Shown here one piece after another: positions 36,081 to 44,332 of a stretch of 64,000 bases of DNA; positions within the stretch are counted from its first letter, which is position 1; every line of letters begins with the position of its first letter. The stretch is from assembly GCF_023544865.1 (NCBI RefSeq), contig NZ_JAMJFX010000019.1, positions 1 through 64,000 on the forward strand. Reading direction: 5' to 3'. The position numbers were made by a program, and so were the translations under genes. The DNA comes from Phaeovulum molybdatiresistens. GTDB taxonomy: Bacteria; Pseudomonadota; Alphaproteobacteria; Rhodobacterales; Rhodobacteraceae. Below the pieces are notes generated by a model, which was not told the origin of the DNA, did not search any database, and was given only the letters and a program-made list of their open reading frames with translations.

Positions 36081-36377
36081 CTACTTGTTCCCGTCGATCC
36101 ACTTCGACATCAGCCCCTTGTCGCGGAAGCATTCATCCGGGACGGCGCGGCGCTTGATGCGGGCGAGCTTCTCCGCGAAGGCGACCTGCTTCGAGGTCGG
36201 CAGCCGGTCCATGTCGGAGACCGGCTTCAGCTGGGCCTGCGCCTCGATCCAGGCGCTGAGCGACCGGCGGTCCTGCTGGACCTCCCAGGGCAGGAGGGTC
36301 TGGTTACGCAGAGCGAGCGACCGCGCATAGGCGATTTGCTTGGGCGTTGCGGGCAAGGCGTATGTGGTGCTGTCCAT
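36081..36377 (-). CDS. Small protein with two tandem motif copies
   Basis: A 98-aa protein made of two similar halves: ATPKQIAYARSLA...LPWEVQQDRRSLSAWI and PTSKQVAFAEKLA...VPDECFRDKGLMSKWI. The shared pattern is T-x-KQ-x-A-x-A...LA...P-x-E/C...D...LS/M-x-WI, which resembles DUF3072-type plasmid proteins. It is soluble. It is encoded opposite to the surrounding backbone. Confidence 0.65.
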   Translation of the reverse strand: MDSTTYALPATPKQIAYARSLALRNQTLLPWEVQQDRRSLSAWIEAQAQLKPVSDMDRLPTSKQVAFAEKLARIKRRAVPDECFRDKGLMSKWIDGNK

Positions 36378-36554
36378 TGGGAAACTCCCTTACTGGCTTG
36401 ATCCTCAATATAGAACATAACAAGAACAAAATCAAGCTGAGCGACTGCCAAGCGTCGGTTCGAGAGGAAGAGGGTGGCCGGGGAAGATCAGGCCTGAGGG
36501 TGCCCGAGAGAGGGCGTCCGCGGCTGATCCTGTCCCTCATTCCGGAGTCTCCCG

Positions 36555-39500
36555 ATGACCTATCTCGCGCCTGTTGCGCCTACCGTTCCTGTTCCATCTT
36601 GCGATCCCGCGCCTGCGATCCTCGCCGTTGCCGAGGCGCTGCAGCCCGATCTGGCCCAAGGATTCCAGATCGACGCACTGCGTCTGCGGCTGGAGATGGA
36701 GCGCGCCTTTCGCGGCTCCGATGCTGACGGTGCCTGGGATTGGAAGCTCGCTTATGAGGCGGGCGAGGTGGCGCTTGTCCTCTTCCTGCGGAAGTTCGGC
36801 CGCGCGCTGCTCGCCCGGACCGGTTCGCCTTCGGCACTGCTGCCGATCCTCGACAAGGTGGCGGGCCTCTTGCCGACGCATACCCGGCGCTCGGAGGAGA
36901 TGGAGCGGTTCCAGCAATTCTCGACGCCGTTGCCGATGGGGCTGGCTGCAATGGCGGCAGCGCAAATCACGACCCGTGACCTGGTCCTCGAGCCTTCGGC
37001 CGGGACCGGGCTTCTGGCAATCCTCGCAGAGATCGCGGGCGGCAGCCTCGTGCTGAACGAACTCGCCGCCACCCGCGCCGACCTTCTGCGCCTCCTCTTT
37101 CTGGGGCGTCCCGTCACCAGTTTCGACGCCGCCCAGATCGACGATCATCTGGATGTGGGCGTTCGCCCGAGCGTCATCCTGATGAACCCGCCCTTCTCAG
37201 CCATGGCCAACGTCGATGGTCGGACGACCGAGGCGACGGCCCGGCATCTGCGCTCGGCGCTTGCCCGGCTGGCCCCTAGTGGGCTGCTGGTCACCATCAC
37301 GGGTGCGAGTTTCGCGCCCGACGCTCCGGCTTGGGCGGAGACTTTCGACCGCCTAACCGAGTCCGCGCATCTGGTTTTCACAGGCGCTGTCTCTGGTGTT
37401 GCCTTCGCCAAGCACGGCACCAGCTTTGCGACGCGGATTTCGGTCTTCGACAAATGTCGCGGTGGCGAGGCGGGCGGCATCAACGTCGATCTGGCGCTCC
37501 CGATATCGCCTGATGTCGCCAGTCTGCTCTCGCTGATCTCTGCCCACCTCCCCCCGCGCCTTGCGCTGGCGCAGGTCGCACCAGCCGGGCAGGGCCCCAC
37601 TTCCCCCTTCCCGGGAAATCCTGCCCGCACCACGCGCACGGCTATCAGCACATCGGGCGCCACGCCAGCAACACCCCCCACCAACACAGCGCCACATATC
37701 GAGGCCGCAGACCTCGCTTATAGCCTGCGGGATGCGACCGAGGACGGGGGCAGCGCGCGCCTGTCAGATTCCATTTATGAGACCTTCCGGCTGCAGGCGA
37801 TCGACATCCCCGGCGCGGAACCCCACCCGACCAAGCTGGTGCAATCAGCCGCCATGGCTTCGGTGGCACCGCCCAAACCGTCCTACCGTCCGAAACTCCC
37901 TGCTGTCGTCCTGCGCGACGGCCTGCTCTCCGACGCACAGCTTGAGACGGTGATATACGCTGGCGAGGCGCATTCCGCGCATCTTGCCGGGTCTTGGTCT
38001 GTGGATGAGACCGGCGATACGGTCTCGGCCGCCAAGGACGAAGATCCCGACGCCATCCGTTTCCGGCGCGGGTTTTTCCTAGGCGATGGCACGGGGGCGG
38101 GCAAGGGCCGACAGTCGGCCGGGATCCTGCTCGACAACTGGTGCCAAGGCCGCCGCAAGGCGCTCTGGATCTCGAAAAGCGACAAGCTGCTCGAGGATGC
38201 ACAGCGCGACTGGTCGGCACTCGGTCAGGAACGGTTGCTGGTGACGCCGCTGTCGCGGTTCGCGCAGGGCCGCGACATTCCGCTGACCGAGGGCATCCTC
38301 TTCACCACCTATGCCACGCTGCGTTCTGAAGAGCGGGGTGCCAAGAAATCCCGCGTCGACCAGATCGTCGACTGGCTGGGGCCTGACTTCGACGGGGTGA
38401 TCCTCTTCGACGAAAGCCATGCCATGGCGAACGCCGCAGGCGGCAAGGGCGAGCGTGGCGATACCGAAGCCTCGCAGCAGGGCAGGGCGGGCCTGCGCCT
38501 GCAGCACAAGCTGCCCAATGCCCGCGTGGTTTATGTCTCTGCCACGGGCGCGACGACGGTCCACAACCTCGCCTATGCACAGCGTCTCGGGCTTTGGGGC
38601 GGGGAAGATTTCCCCTTCGCGACGCGCGGTGAGTTCGTCGAGGCCATCGAGGCGGGCGGGGTTGCGGCAATGGAGGTCCTCGCCCGCGACCTGCGGTCGC
38701 TCGGGCTCTACACAGCCCGGTCGCTGTCCTATGATGGCGTCGAGTACGAGATGCTCGAGCATGCCCTGACGCCCGAGCAGCGCGGCATCTATGATGCCTA
38801 TGCCGGGGCTTTCGCCATCATCCACAACAATCTGGCTGCCGCGATGGAGGCGGCGAACATCACGGGTGAGAGCGGCACTCTGAACCGCCAGGCCAAATCC
38901 GCCGCGCGCTCTGCCTTCGAGAGTGCCAAGCAGCGCTTCTTCGGCCATCTGCTGACCTCGATGAAAACCCCCACGCTGATCGCGGCCATCGAGGCTGATC
39001 TCGCGGCAGGCCATGCGGCCGTCATCCAGATCGTCTCGACCGGCGAGGCGCTGATGGAGCGCCGCTTGTCGGAAATCCCGACCGACGAATGGAACGATAT
39101 TCGCTGTGACATCACTCCCAGGGAGTATGTTATGGACTACCTCGCCCATTCCTTCCCGGTGCAGCTCCACGAGCCCTTCACCGACAGCGAGGGCAATCTG
39201 TCGTCCCGGCCCGTAGTGCGGGATGGCCAGCCGGTCGAATGCCGCGAGGCCGCCCGCAGGCGCGACGCGCTGATCGAGAAACTGGCCTCGCTTCCGCCCG
39301 TGCCGGGGGCGCTCGACCAGATCGTCCAGCGCTTCGGCACCGATCTCGTGGCCGAGGTCACGGGCCGTTCGCGCCGCATCGTGCGCAAGGACGAGTGCCC
39401 TGCGGCGCGGCTTGTCGTGGAAAGCCGGGCGGGCTCGGCCAACCTCGCGGAAACTGCCGCCTTCATGGATGACCAGAAGCGCATCCTGATCTTCTCGGAT

Positions 39501-40916
39501 GCGGGTGGCACGGGGCGGAGCTACCACGCCGATCTTGGGGCCAAGAACCAGCGCCTTCGGGTGCACTATCTTCTGGAACCGGGCTGGAAGGCTGATGCCG
39601 CCATCCAAGGTCTGGGCCGCACCAACCGCACCAACCAGGCGCAGCCGCCGCTCTTCCGGCCAGTGGCGACGGATGTGAAGGCAGAAAAGCGGTTCCTTTC
39701 CACCATCGCCCGCCGCCTCGACACGCTCGGCGCCATCACGCGCGGTCAGCGCCAGACCGGCGGGCAGGGGCTGTTCCGCCCCGAGGACAACCTCGAGAGC
39801 CCATATGCCCGGGACGCTCTGCGCCAGCTCTATCGCCGCCTCTATCGCGGCGATGTGGCAGGCTGCTCGCTCGGGGCCTTCGAGGATGCCACCGGTCTCA
39901 GCCTGACCGATGACAATGGGCTGAAAGACGACCTGCCGCCGATCACGACCTTCCTCAATCGTCTGCTCGCGCTGACGATTGACATGCAGGCCGTGCTCTT
40001 CGCGGCCTTCGAGGAGTTGCTGGACCAGCGCATTGAGGGCGCCATCGCTGCCGGGGTCTATGACCTCGGGCTCGAGACGCTGCGCGCCGAGAGCTTCCGG
40101 GTCACGGACGCGAAGGTGATCTACACTCATCCCGGCTCCGGCGCGGAAACCCAGTTGCTAACCATCGCGGAAAAGCGCCGCAACACGCCAACTGCGCTCG
40201 CAGATGCGCTCGACTGGCTGGATGACCCGAAAGCACGCCCGCTGGTCAACAGCCGCTCGGGCCGGGCCGCGGTGCAGGTGCCCGCCACAAGTCTGATGCT
40301 CGACGATGGCACCATTGAACCGCGCCTGCGGCTGGTCCGCCCGACCGAGGCGAGCACGGTTCCGGCGAAGATCATGGAGGACACCCACTGGCTGGAAGCC
40401 GATCGCGCGGCCTTTACCGCCGCGTGGACCGCGGAACTGGCCGAAGTGCCGGAGTTCTCGGAAACCACACTGCATATCGTAGCGGGTCTTCTTCTTCCGA
40501 TCTGGAAGCAACTCCCCCAGGATGAGACCCGCGTCTACCGGCTGCAAACCGACGATGGGCAGCGCATCATCGGTCGCCGTGTCTCGCCGTCTTGGGTCGC
40601 GACCACGTTGGCCGCTGACGCGCCGCAGCTGACAGCCGCACAGGTTCATGCCCTCGTTCTCGAAGGCAAGACCGTGGTGCGGCTGGCCGAAGGGATGGAG
40701 TTGCACCGCTCGCGCGTCATGGGCGTGAACCGGATCGAGCTCTCCGGCTTCACCGAAGCAGCCAAGGACCGGCTGAAGGCCGATGGCTTCTTCTCGGAGA
40801 TCATCAGCTGGAAGCTGCGCCTCTTCTGCCCGACGGACTCAGACGGCATCGCCGTACTTGATCGTCTGCTTGCACGTTGTCCCGTGACGGGACTACATGC
40901 GCGCGGAGGTTGTTGA
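36555..40916 (+). CDS. Strawberry-notch-type helicase with methyltransferase domain
   Basis: A 1453-aa protein. An N-terminal adenine-methyltransferase-like domain has EPSAGTGLLAIL (~residue 145) and MNPPFS (~210). The central SF2/strawberry-notch NTPase has DGTGAGKGRQSAG (Walker A, ~510), LFDESHAMAN (~617), SDAGGTGRSYHAD (~982) and GLGRTNRTNQAQ (motif VI-like, ~1018). The layout resembles DarB of phage P1, which protects incoming DNA from type I restriction. An anti-restriction role on a conjugative plasmid is therefore plausible. The leader has a GCCC-GAGAGA-GGGC hairpin at 36503-36516. It ends 3 bp before the Toprim gene. Confidence 0.9.
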   Translation: MTYLAPVAPTVPVPSCDPAPAILAVAEALQPDLAQGFQIDALRLRLEMERAFRGSDADGAWDWKLAYEAGEVALVLFLRKFGRALLARTGSPSALLPILDKVAGLLPTHTRRSEEMERFQQFSTPLPMGLAAMAAAQITTRDLVLEPSAGTGLLAILAEIAGGSLVLNELAATRADLLRLLFLGRPVTSFDAAQIDDHLDVGVRPSVILMNPPFSAMANVDGRTTEATARHLRSALARLAPSGLLVTITGASFAPDAPAWAETFDRLTESAHLVFTGAVSGVAFAKHGTSFATRISVFDKCRGGEAGGINVDLALPISPDVASLLSLISAHLPPRLALAQVAPAGQGPTSPFPGNPARTTRTAISTSGATPATPPTNTAPHIEAADLAYSLRDATEDGGSARLSDSIYETFRLQAIDIPGAEPHPTKLVQSAAMASVAPPKPSYRPKLPAVVLRDGLLSDAQLETVIYAGEAHSAHLAGSWSVDETGDTVSAAKDEDPDAIRFRRGFFLGDGTGAGKGRQSAGILLDNWCQGRRKALWISKSDKLLEDAQRDWSALGQERLLVTPLSRFAQGRDIPLTEGILFTTYATLRSEERGAKKSRVDQIVDWLGPDFDGVILFDESHAMANAAGGKGERGDTEASQQGRAGLRLQHKLPNARVVYVSATGATTVHNLAYAQRLGLWGGEDFPFATRGEFVEAIEAGGVAAMEVLARDLRSLGLYTARSLSYDGVEYEMLEHALTPEQRGIYDAYAGAFAIIHNNLAAAMEAANITGESGTLNRQAKSAARSAFESAKQRFFGHLLTSMKTPTLIAAIEADLAAGHAAVIQIVSTGEALMERRLSEIPTDEWNDIRCDITPREYVMDYLAHSFPVQLHEPFTDSEGNLSSRPVVRDGQPVECREAARRRDALIEKLASLPPVPGALDQIVQRFGTDLVAEVTGRSRRIVRKDECPAARLVVESRAGSANLAETAAFMDDQKRILIFSDAGGTGRSYHADLGAKNQRLRVHYLLEPGWKADAAIQGLGRTNRTNQAQPPLFRPVATDVKAEKRFLSTIARRLDTLGAITRGQRQTGGQGLFRPEDNLESPYARDALRQLYRRLYRGDVAGCSLGAFEDATGLSLTDDNGLKDDLPPITTFLNRLLALTIDMQAVLFAAFEELLDQRIEGAIAAGVYDLGLETLRAESFRVTDAKVIYTHPGSGAETQLLTIAEKRRNTPTALADALDWLDDPKARPLVNSRSGRAAVQVPATSLMLDDGTIEPRLRLVRPTEASTVPAKIMEDTHWLEADRAAFTAAWTAELAEVPEFSETTLHIVAGLLLPIWKQLPQDETRVYRLQTDDGQRIIGRRVSPSWVATTLAADAPQLTAAQVHALVLEGKTVVRLAEGMELHRSRVMGVNRIELSGFTEAAKDRLKADGFFSEIISWKLRLFCPTDSDGIAVLDRLLARCPVTGLHARGGC

Positions 40917-40919
40917 GCC

Positions 40920-41951
40920 ATGTATTCCGAGACCGAAGATGTGATCCGCGCTCTTGCGGAAAACGCAGAGAGCGTGTGTCGCGCTTACCTTCCCGCCGGA
41001 CGGCGGGAAGGGTCCTACTGGATCGTCGGAGACCTGCAGAACAATCCCGGCCGGTCGCTCTTCGTGCGCCTGACCGGGCCTGCTTCCGGGCCAGGCGCGG
41101 CCGGCAAGTTCACGGACGGCGCCACGGGCGAGCATGGTGATCTTCTCGATATCATCCGCGAGAGGACCGGGATCTCCCGCTTTCCCGATCTTCTGGCCGA
41201 GGCCCGGGTGCATTTGGGCCGTCCGCAGCCGGTCCTCCCGGATGCACCCGTGCCAAAGAAGGCCAAGGCCCCCGGTGGTACACCAGCGGCGGCGGCGCGG
41301 CTCTTCGCAGCCTCGGCGCCGGTCGCAGGCACGCTTGCCGACACCTACCTCCGCTCCCGGGGCCTGACCCAAGGCGGCAGGATGAGCGCCCTTCGCTTCC
41401 ACCCGAAGTGCTGGCATCGGGATGAGGGCCAGACGCGGAGCCTCCCCAGACCGGCGTTGATCGCTGCGGTCACCGATGGAGCAGGGGCCTTGCAGGGCCT
41501 GCATCGCACTTGGCTTGCGCCTGACGGTCAGGGGAAGGCGCGGGTCGAGACGCAGCGGCGTGCCATGGGTCACCTCCTCGGCAATGCCGTCAGGCTGACC
41601 CCGCATGACGACATCCTCGTGGTCGGCGAGGGCATCGAGACCATGCTGTCCCTTGTCGAGGTTATGCCCGGCCTTCCCGCCTGGGCGGCGCTCTCATCGG
41701 GTCACCTCGGGGCCGTCCTGCTGCCGGAGGGGCTCCAGCGCCTCTACATCGCCATCGACCGCGATCCGGCCGGGCAGCGCGCGGCAGAGAAGTTGAGCGC
41801 TAGAGCCTCCGAGGTCGGGGTGCGCGTGCGGGTGCTGGAACCGCGGCTCGGGGATTTCAACGATGATCTCCGGGCGAACGGCAAAGAGACGCTGCGCCAG
41901 CATCTTACAAGTCAGATTGGGCCATTGGATCGGCATCGCCTGTCAGGCTGA
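40920..41951 (+). CDS. Toprim-domain primase-like protein (DUF7146)
   Basis: A 343-aa protein with a C-terminal Toprim domain: VVGEGIETMLSL (catalytic Glu), LYIAIDRDPAG (DxD) and an N-terminal zinc-free DUF7146-like segment. Such proteins resemble the catalytic core of plasmid primases and DnaG. It is tightly linked to the helicase-methyltransferase gene (3 bp), so the two may act together on transferred single strands. Confidence 0.85.
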   Translation: MYSETEDVIRALAENAESVCRAYLPAGRREGSYWIVGDLQNNPGRSLFVRLTGPASGPGAAGKFTDGATGEHGDLLDIIRERTGISRFPDLLAEARVHLGRPQPVLPDAPVPKKAKAPGGTPAAAARLFAASAPVAGTLADTYLRSRGLTQGGRMSALRFHPKCWHRDEGQTRSLPRPALIAAVTDGAGALQGLHRTWLAPDGQGKARVETQRRAMGHLLGNAVRLTPHDDILVVGEGIETMLSLVEVMPGLPAWAALSSGHLGAVLLPEGLQRLYIAIDRDPAGQRAAEKLSARASEVGVRVRVLEPRLGDFNDDLRANGKETLRQHLTSQIGPLDRHRLSG

Positions 41952-42100
41952 GCTGCATCGCGCAGGGGGCGGTCAGGTAACAGGGGGGCAGGGGGCATGG
42001 ACTCCTGTCGCGGGTGTAGATCATCACCTTCGCCTCATCCCGGGCAATCTCATCCACCCGTCCCCCGAGCGGCCTTCAAGAGATGGGCAGGCGGCCGTCA

Positions 42101-42245
42101 AAGGTGCCGCCCCTTCAAGGACGGGGGGCGACTGATTTCCGCCGGCGGCAGAGCCGCCTTTGCATCGCGAAGCAAATCAGCCGCCCCCCGTCCTCCTCCA
42201 CATGCGTTCCGGCCCCGAAAGGGGGTGAAGGGGCGGCCCCCGTGA
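42101..42245. repeat. Large nested inverted repeat, candidate structured RNA
   Basis: Outer arms GCCGCCCCTTCA (42106-42117) and TGAAGGGGCGGC (42226-42237) are perfect 12-mers. An inner pair of 20-bp arms (42119-42138 and 42174-42193) matches at 19 positions. Inside lie GGCGGC-AGA-GCCGCC and TTTGC/GCAAA hairpins, and a CCCC-GAAA-GGGG hairpin sits between inner and outer right arms. The rest of the 41952-42315 gap holds no gene. It is located before the DUF2493 gene. Confidence 0.65.
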
Positions 42246-42315
42246 CGGCTTTCGCAGCCCATGAAGGCCGCGCGGGATGACGCGCGGACGAGTTGAAGCC
42301 CGGAGGCAAGAACCG

Positions 42316-43248
42316 ATGACGATCCACACCCAAGACGACGCGTATGAACCCGCCCATACCGCGTCCCAGACCGCCCATGCGCTCGACGAGCTGCAGCTCT
42401 ATGGCTACCGCCCCTTTGACGAGCCCGATCCGCGCCCGATGCCCGATGGGCAGCGCCTCGCGGTCGCCGTCGCAGACATCTTCGACGCCCTCGTTGCGAC
42501 CCTCGAAGACACCCGCATGGAACCCGACCTCGAAGAGGTGCTCTGGGGACAGGTCAACCTCTTCCACCGCGCCACGGCCCGGATCGAGCGGTCGCTCGAT
42601 GAGAACGAGCAGGCGCAGCGCCGCGTCCAGCGCGAGCAGGATGGCTCCGAGGTGAAATCCACCGAGCTTGAGCGCCTGACGGCCGAAGGCCTGACCCTGA
42701 TCGAACGGCGCAACTGCATGGACCTGATGCGCGATCATGCCGCGACCGAGTTTGTCCATCACACGGGATCGACCTGGAGGCCACGCACCGGATCGATGGT
42801 GAACCGCCAGCATATGACCGCCGCGCTGATCGACAGCCGCGACTTCCTGGCCGCCAAGCGCCGTGCGGAAACCGAGGTGATGCTGCCCACAGGCCCCAAG
42901 GTTGCCCTCACCGGCGGGACCGACTTCAACGATCACCGCCTGATCTGGGGCAAGCTTGACCAGGTCCGGACCAAGTATCCCGACATGGTCCTGCTGCACG
43001 GGGGAAGCCCGAAGGGCGCGGAACTCATCGCCGCCAAATGGGCCGAGGCGAGGGGCGTGACGCAGGTCGCCTTCAAGCCGGACTGGACCAAGCACGCCAA
43101 GGCCGCGCCCTTCAAGCGCAACGACGCGATGCTCGACGTGCTCCCGGTGGGCGTCCTCGTCTTCCCGGGCAATGGCATCCAAGAGAACCTTGCCGACAAA
43201 GCCAAGAAGCTCGGGATCCCGGTCATGAAGTTCGAGAAGGGGGCGTGA
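42316..43248 (+). CDS. DUF2493 (SLOG-like) plasmid protein
   Basis: A 310-aa protein. The C-terminal ~120 residues match DUF2493/YspA, a Rossmann-like SLOG nucleotide-binding family: KVALTGGTDFNDHRLIWGKLD, LLHGGSPKGAELIAAKWAE and FKPDWTKHAKAAPFKRNDAML. The N-terminal part (residues 1-170) is acidic and helical. It could bind or process a nucleotide ligand. The start is ATG 42316 after CGGAGGCAAG. Confidence 0.85.
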   Translation: MTIHTQDDAYEPAHTASQTAHALDELQLYGYRPFDEPDPRPMPDGQRLAVAVADIFDALVATLEDTRMEPDLEEVLWGQVNLFHRATARIERSLDENEQAQRRVQREQDGSEVKSTELERLTAEGLTLIERRNCMDLMRDHAATEFVHHTGSTWRPRTGSMVNRQHMTAALIDSRDFLAAKRRAETEVMLPTGPKVALTGGTDFNDHRLIWGKLDQVRTKYPDMVLLHGGSPKGAELIAAKWAEARGVTQVAFKPDWTKHAKAAPFKRNDAMLDVLPVGVLVFPGNGIQENLADKAKKLGIPVMKFEKGA

Positions 43249-43276
43249 GCCCCCTGTTTCCCACGCGGGGAAATCG

Positions 43277-43300
43277 AGGTGGAAGCGCAGGCTTCCACCT
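43277..43300 (+). terminator. Hairpin after the DUF2493 gene
   Basis: Perfect 10-bp arms AGGTGGAAGC (43277-43286) and GCTTCCACCT (43291-43300) around GCAG lie 29 bp after the stop. It has no T-run but is the obvious transcript end in this gap. Confidence 0.55.
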
Positions 43301-43333
43301 GATATTGTGTAGGAAACTTTACCTGATCACTAC

Positions 43334-43609
43334 ATGTACCACAAACCGATCCAGCTCGATGTCTTCCCGACCGACGTGCAGATGCGCCGGGTCGATCCGG
43401 CGCGCAACATGCGTCGTTTCTATCGGCTGAGCGTGCAACGCGATCTCTTCGGTCGTGCCAGCCTTGTGCGCGAGTGGGGCCGGATCGGTTTCCGGGGGCA
43501 GATGATGGTCGAGACGCACCCTGATGAGGGCAAGGCCATCACCGCTTTGATGAAGCTCGCAGCGGTGAAGAAGCGGCGGGGTTATGAGGCCCTGCATTCA
43601 GGCGATTAG
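43334..43609 (+). CDS. WGR-domain protein
   Basis: A 91-aa protein comprising a single WGR domain (FYRLSVQRDLFGRASLVREWGRIGFRGQ). WGR domains bind nucleic acids in PARP and molybdate-metabolism-associated proteins; stand-alone WGR proteins are common on alphaproteobacterial plasmids. Function is unknown. It lies just upstream of the FitAB promoter. Confidence 0.85.
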   Translation: MYHKPIQLDVFPTDVQMRRVDPARNMRRFYRLSVQRDLFGRASLVREWGRIGFRGQMMVETHPDEGKAITALMKLAAVKKRRGYEALHSGD

Positions 43610-43611
43610 TC

Positions 43612-43640
43612 TTGATCGCATTGATTGCGGTGATTACACT
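43612..43640 (+). promoter_or_regulatory. Promoter of the FitAB-methyltransferase operon
   Basis: -35 TTGATC (43612-43617) and -10 TACACT (43635-43640) have exact 17-bp spacing. A small CTCCT-AGC-AGGAG dyad then covers the AGGAGG ribosome binding site of the antitoxin gene. Tandem TTGATNGC motifs around the -35 could be FitA operators. Confidence 0.6.
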
Positions 43641-43657
43641 CCTAGCAGGAGGATATC

Positions 43658-43906
43658 ATGGCAAGCATTACCATCCGGAACCTTGACGATGACGTGAAGC
43701 GCCGCCTTCGCATACGCGCAGCCGAGCATGGCCGCTCGATGGAAGAGGAGGCGCGCGAGATCTTGCGCCATGTCGTCGGCGAAGCGAAGCCATCCCACGA
43801 TCTTGCCGCGGCCATCCGTGCACGGGTCGCGCCTCTGGGTGGCGTTGATCTTGACCTTCCGCAGCGTGAAGCCATGCGTGAACCGCCCGCGTTCGACCAG
43901 GCCTGA
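43658..43906 (+). CDS. FitA/StbC-type ribbon-helix-helix antitoxin
   Basis: An 82-aa protein with an N-terminal Arc-like ribbon-helix-helix (MASITIRNLDDDVKRRLRIRAAEHGRS) and a C-terminal toxin-binding tail. It inhibits the PIN toxin that starts 3 bp downstream and binds the operon promoter. A CAGGAGG site precedes the ATG. Confidence 0.88.
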   Translation: MASITIRNLDDDVKRRLRIRAAEHGRSMEEEAREILRHVVGEAKPSHDLAAAIRARVAPLGGVDLDLPQREAMREPPAFDQA

Positions 43907-43909
43907 CGC

Positions 43910-44332
43910 ATGATCATCCTCGATACGAATGTCATCTCGGAGCTGTTGCGCCCGGCTCCGGAGCCCAAGGTTGAACACTGGCTTTCCGCTCAGGACGGGC
44001 TCAACGTCTATCTGACCTCGATATCGGAGGCAGAGCTGCGCTACGGCCTCGCGATCATGGGGAACGGCAAGCGCCGCGCCGCGCTGGTTGACGCCGTGGA
44101 CCGTATCCTGCGCGAGGACCTCGCCGGTCGCATCCTGCCCTTCGACAGCGACGCCGCGCAGTCCTATGCCACCATCGCCGCTGCACGCCGCGCCGCAGGG
44201 CGGCCGATCGCCCAGGCCGATTGCCAGATCGCTTCCATTGCCCACACCCGTGGTGCCACCGTCGCCACGCGCAATACGCCTGACTTCGAGGGTTGCGAGA
44301 TCGACCTGATCAACCCCTGGACCGCCGCATGA
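43910..44332 (+). CDS. FitB/VapC-type PIN ribonuclease toxin
   Basis: A 140-aa PIN protein with ILDTNVISELLRP (first Asp, Asn), an internal SEAEL glutamate, QADCQIASIA and ATRNTPDF (last acidic position), all metal-binding positions intact. VapC-type toxins cleave tRNA or rRNA. Its stop overlaps the methyltransferase start (ATGA), so toxin and methyltransferase are translationally coupled. That is unusual for a plasmid addiction module. Confidence 0.88.
   Translation: MIILDTNVISELLRPAPEPKVEHWLSAQDGLNVYLTSISEAELRYGLAIMGNGKRRAALVDAVDRILREDLAGRILPFDSDAAQSYATIAAARRAAGRPIAQADCQIASIAHTRGATVATRNTPDFEGCEIDLINPWTAA

Noticed and set aside
38079..40130. 683-codon minus-strand open frame
   Set aside because: Shadow of the strawberry-notch helicase gene; no motif and no ribosome binding site.
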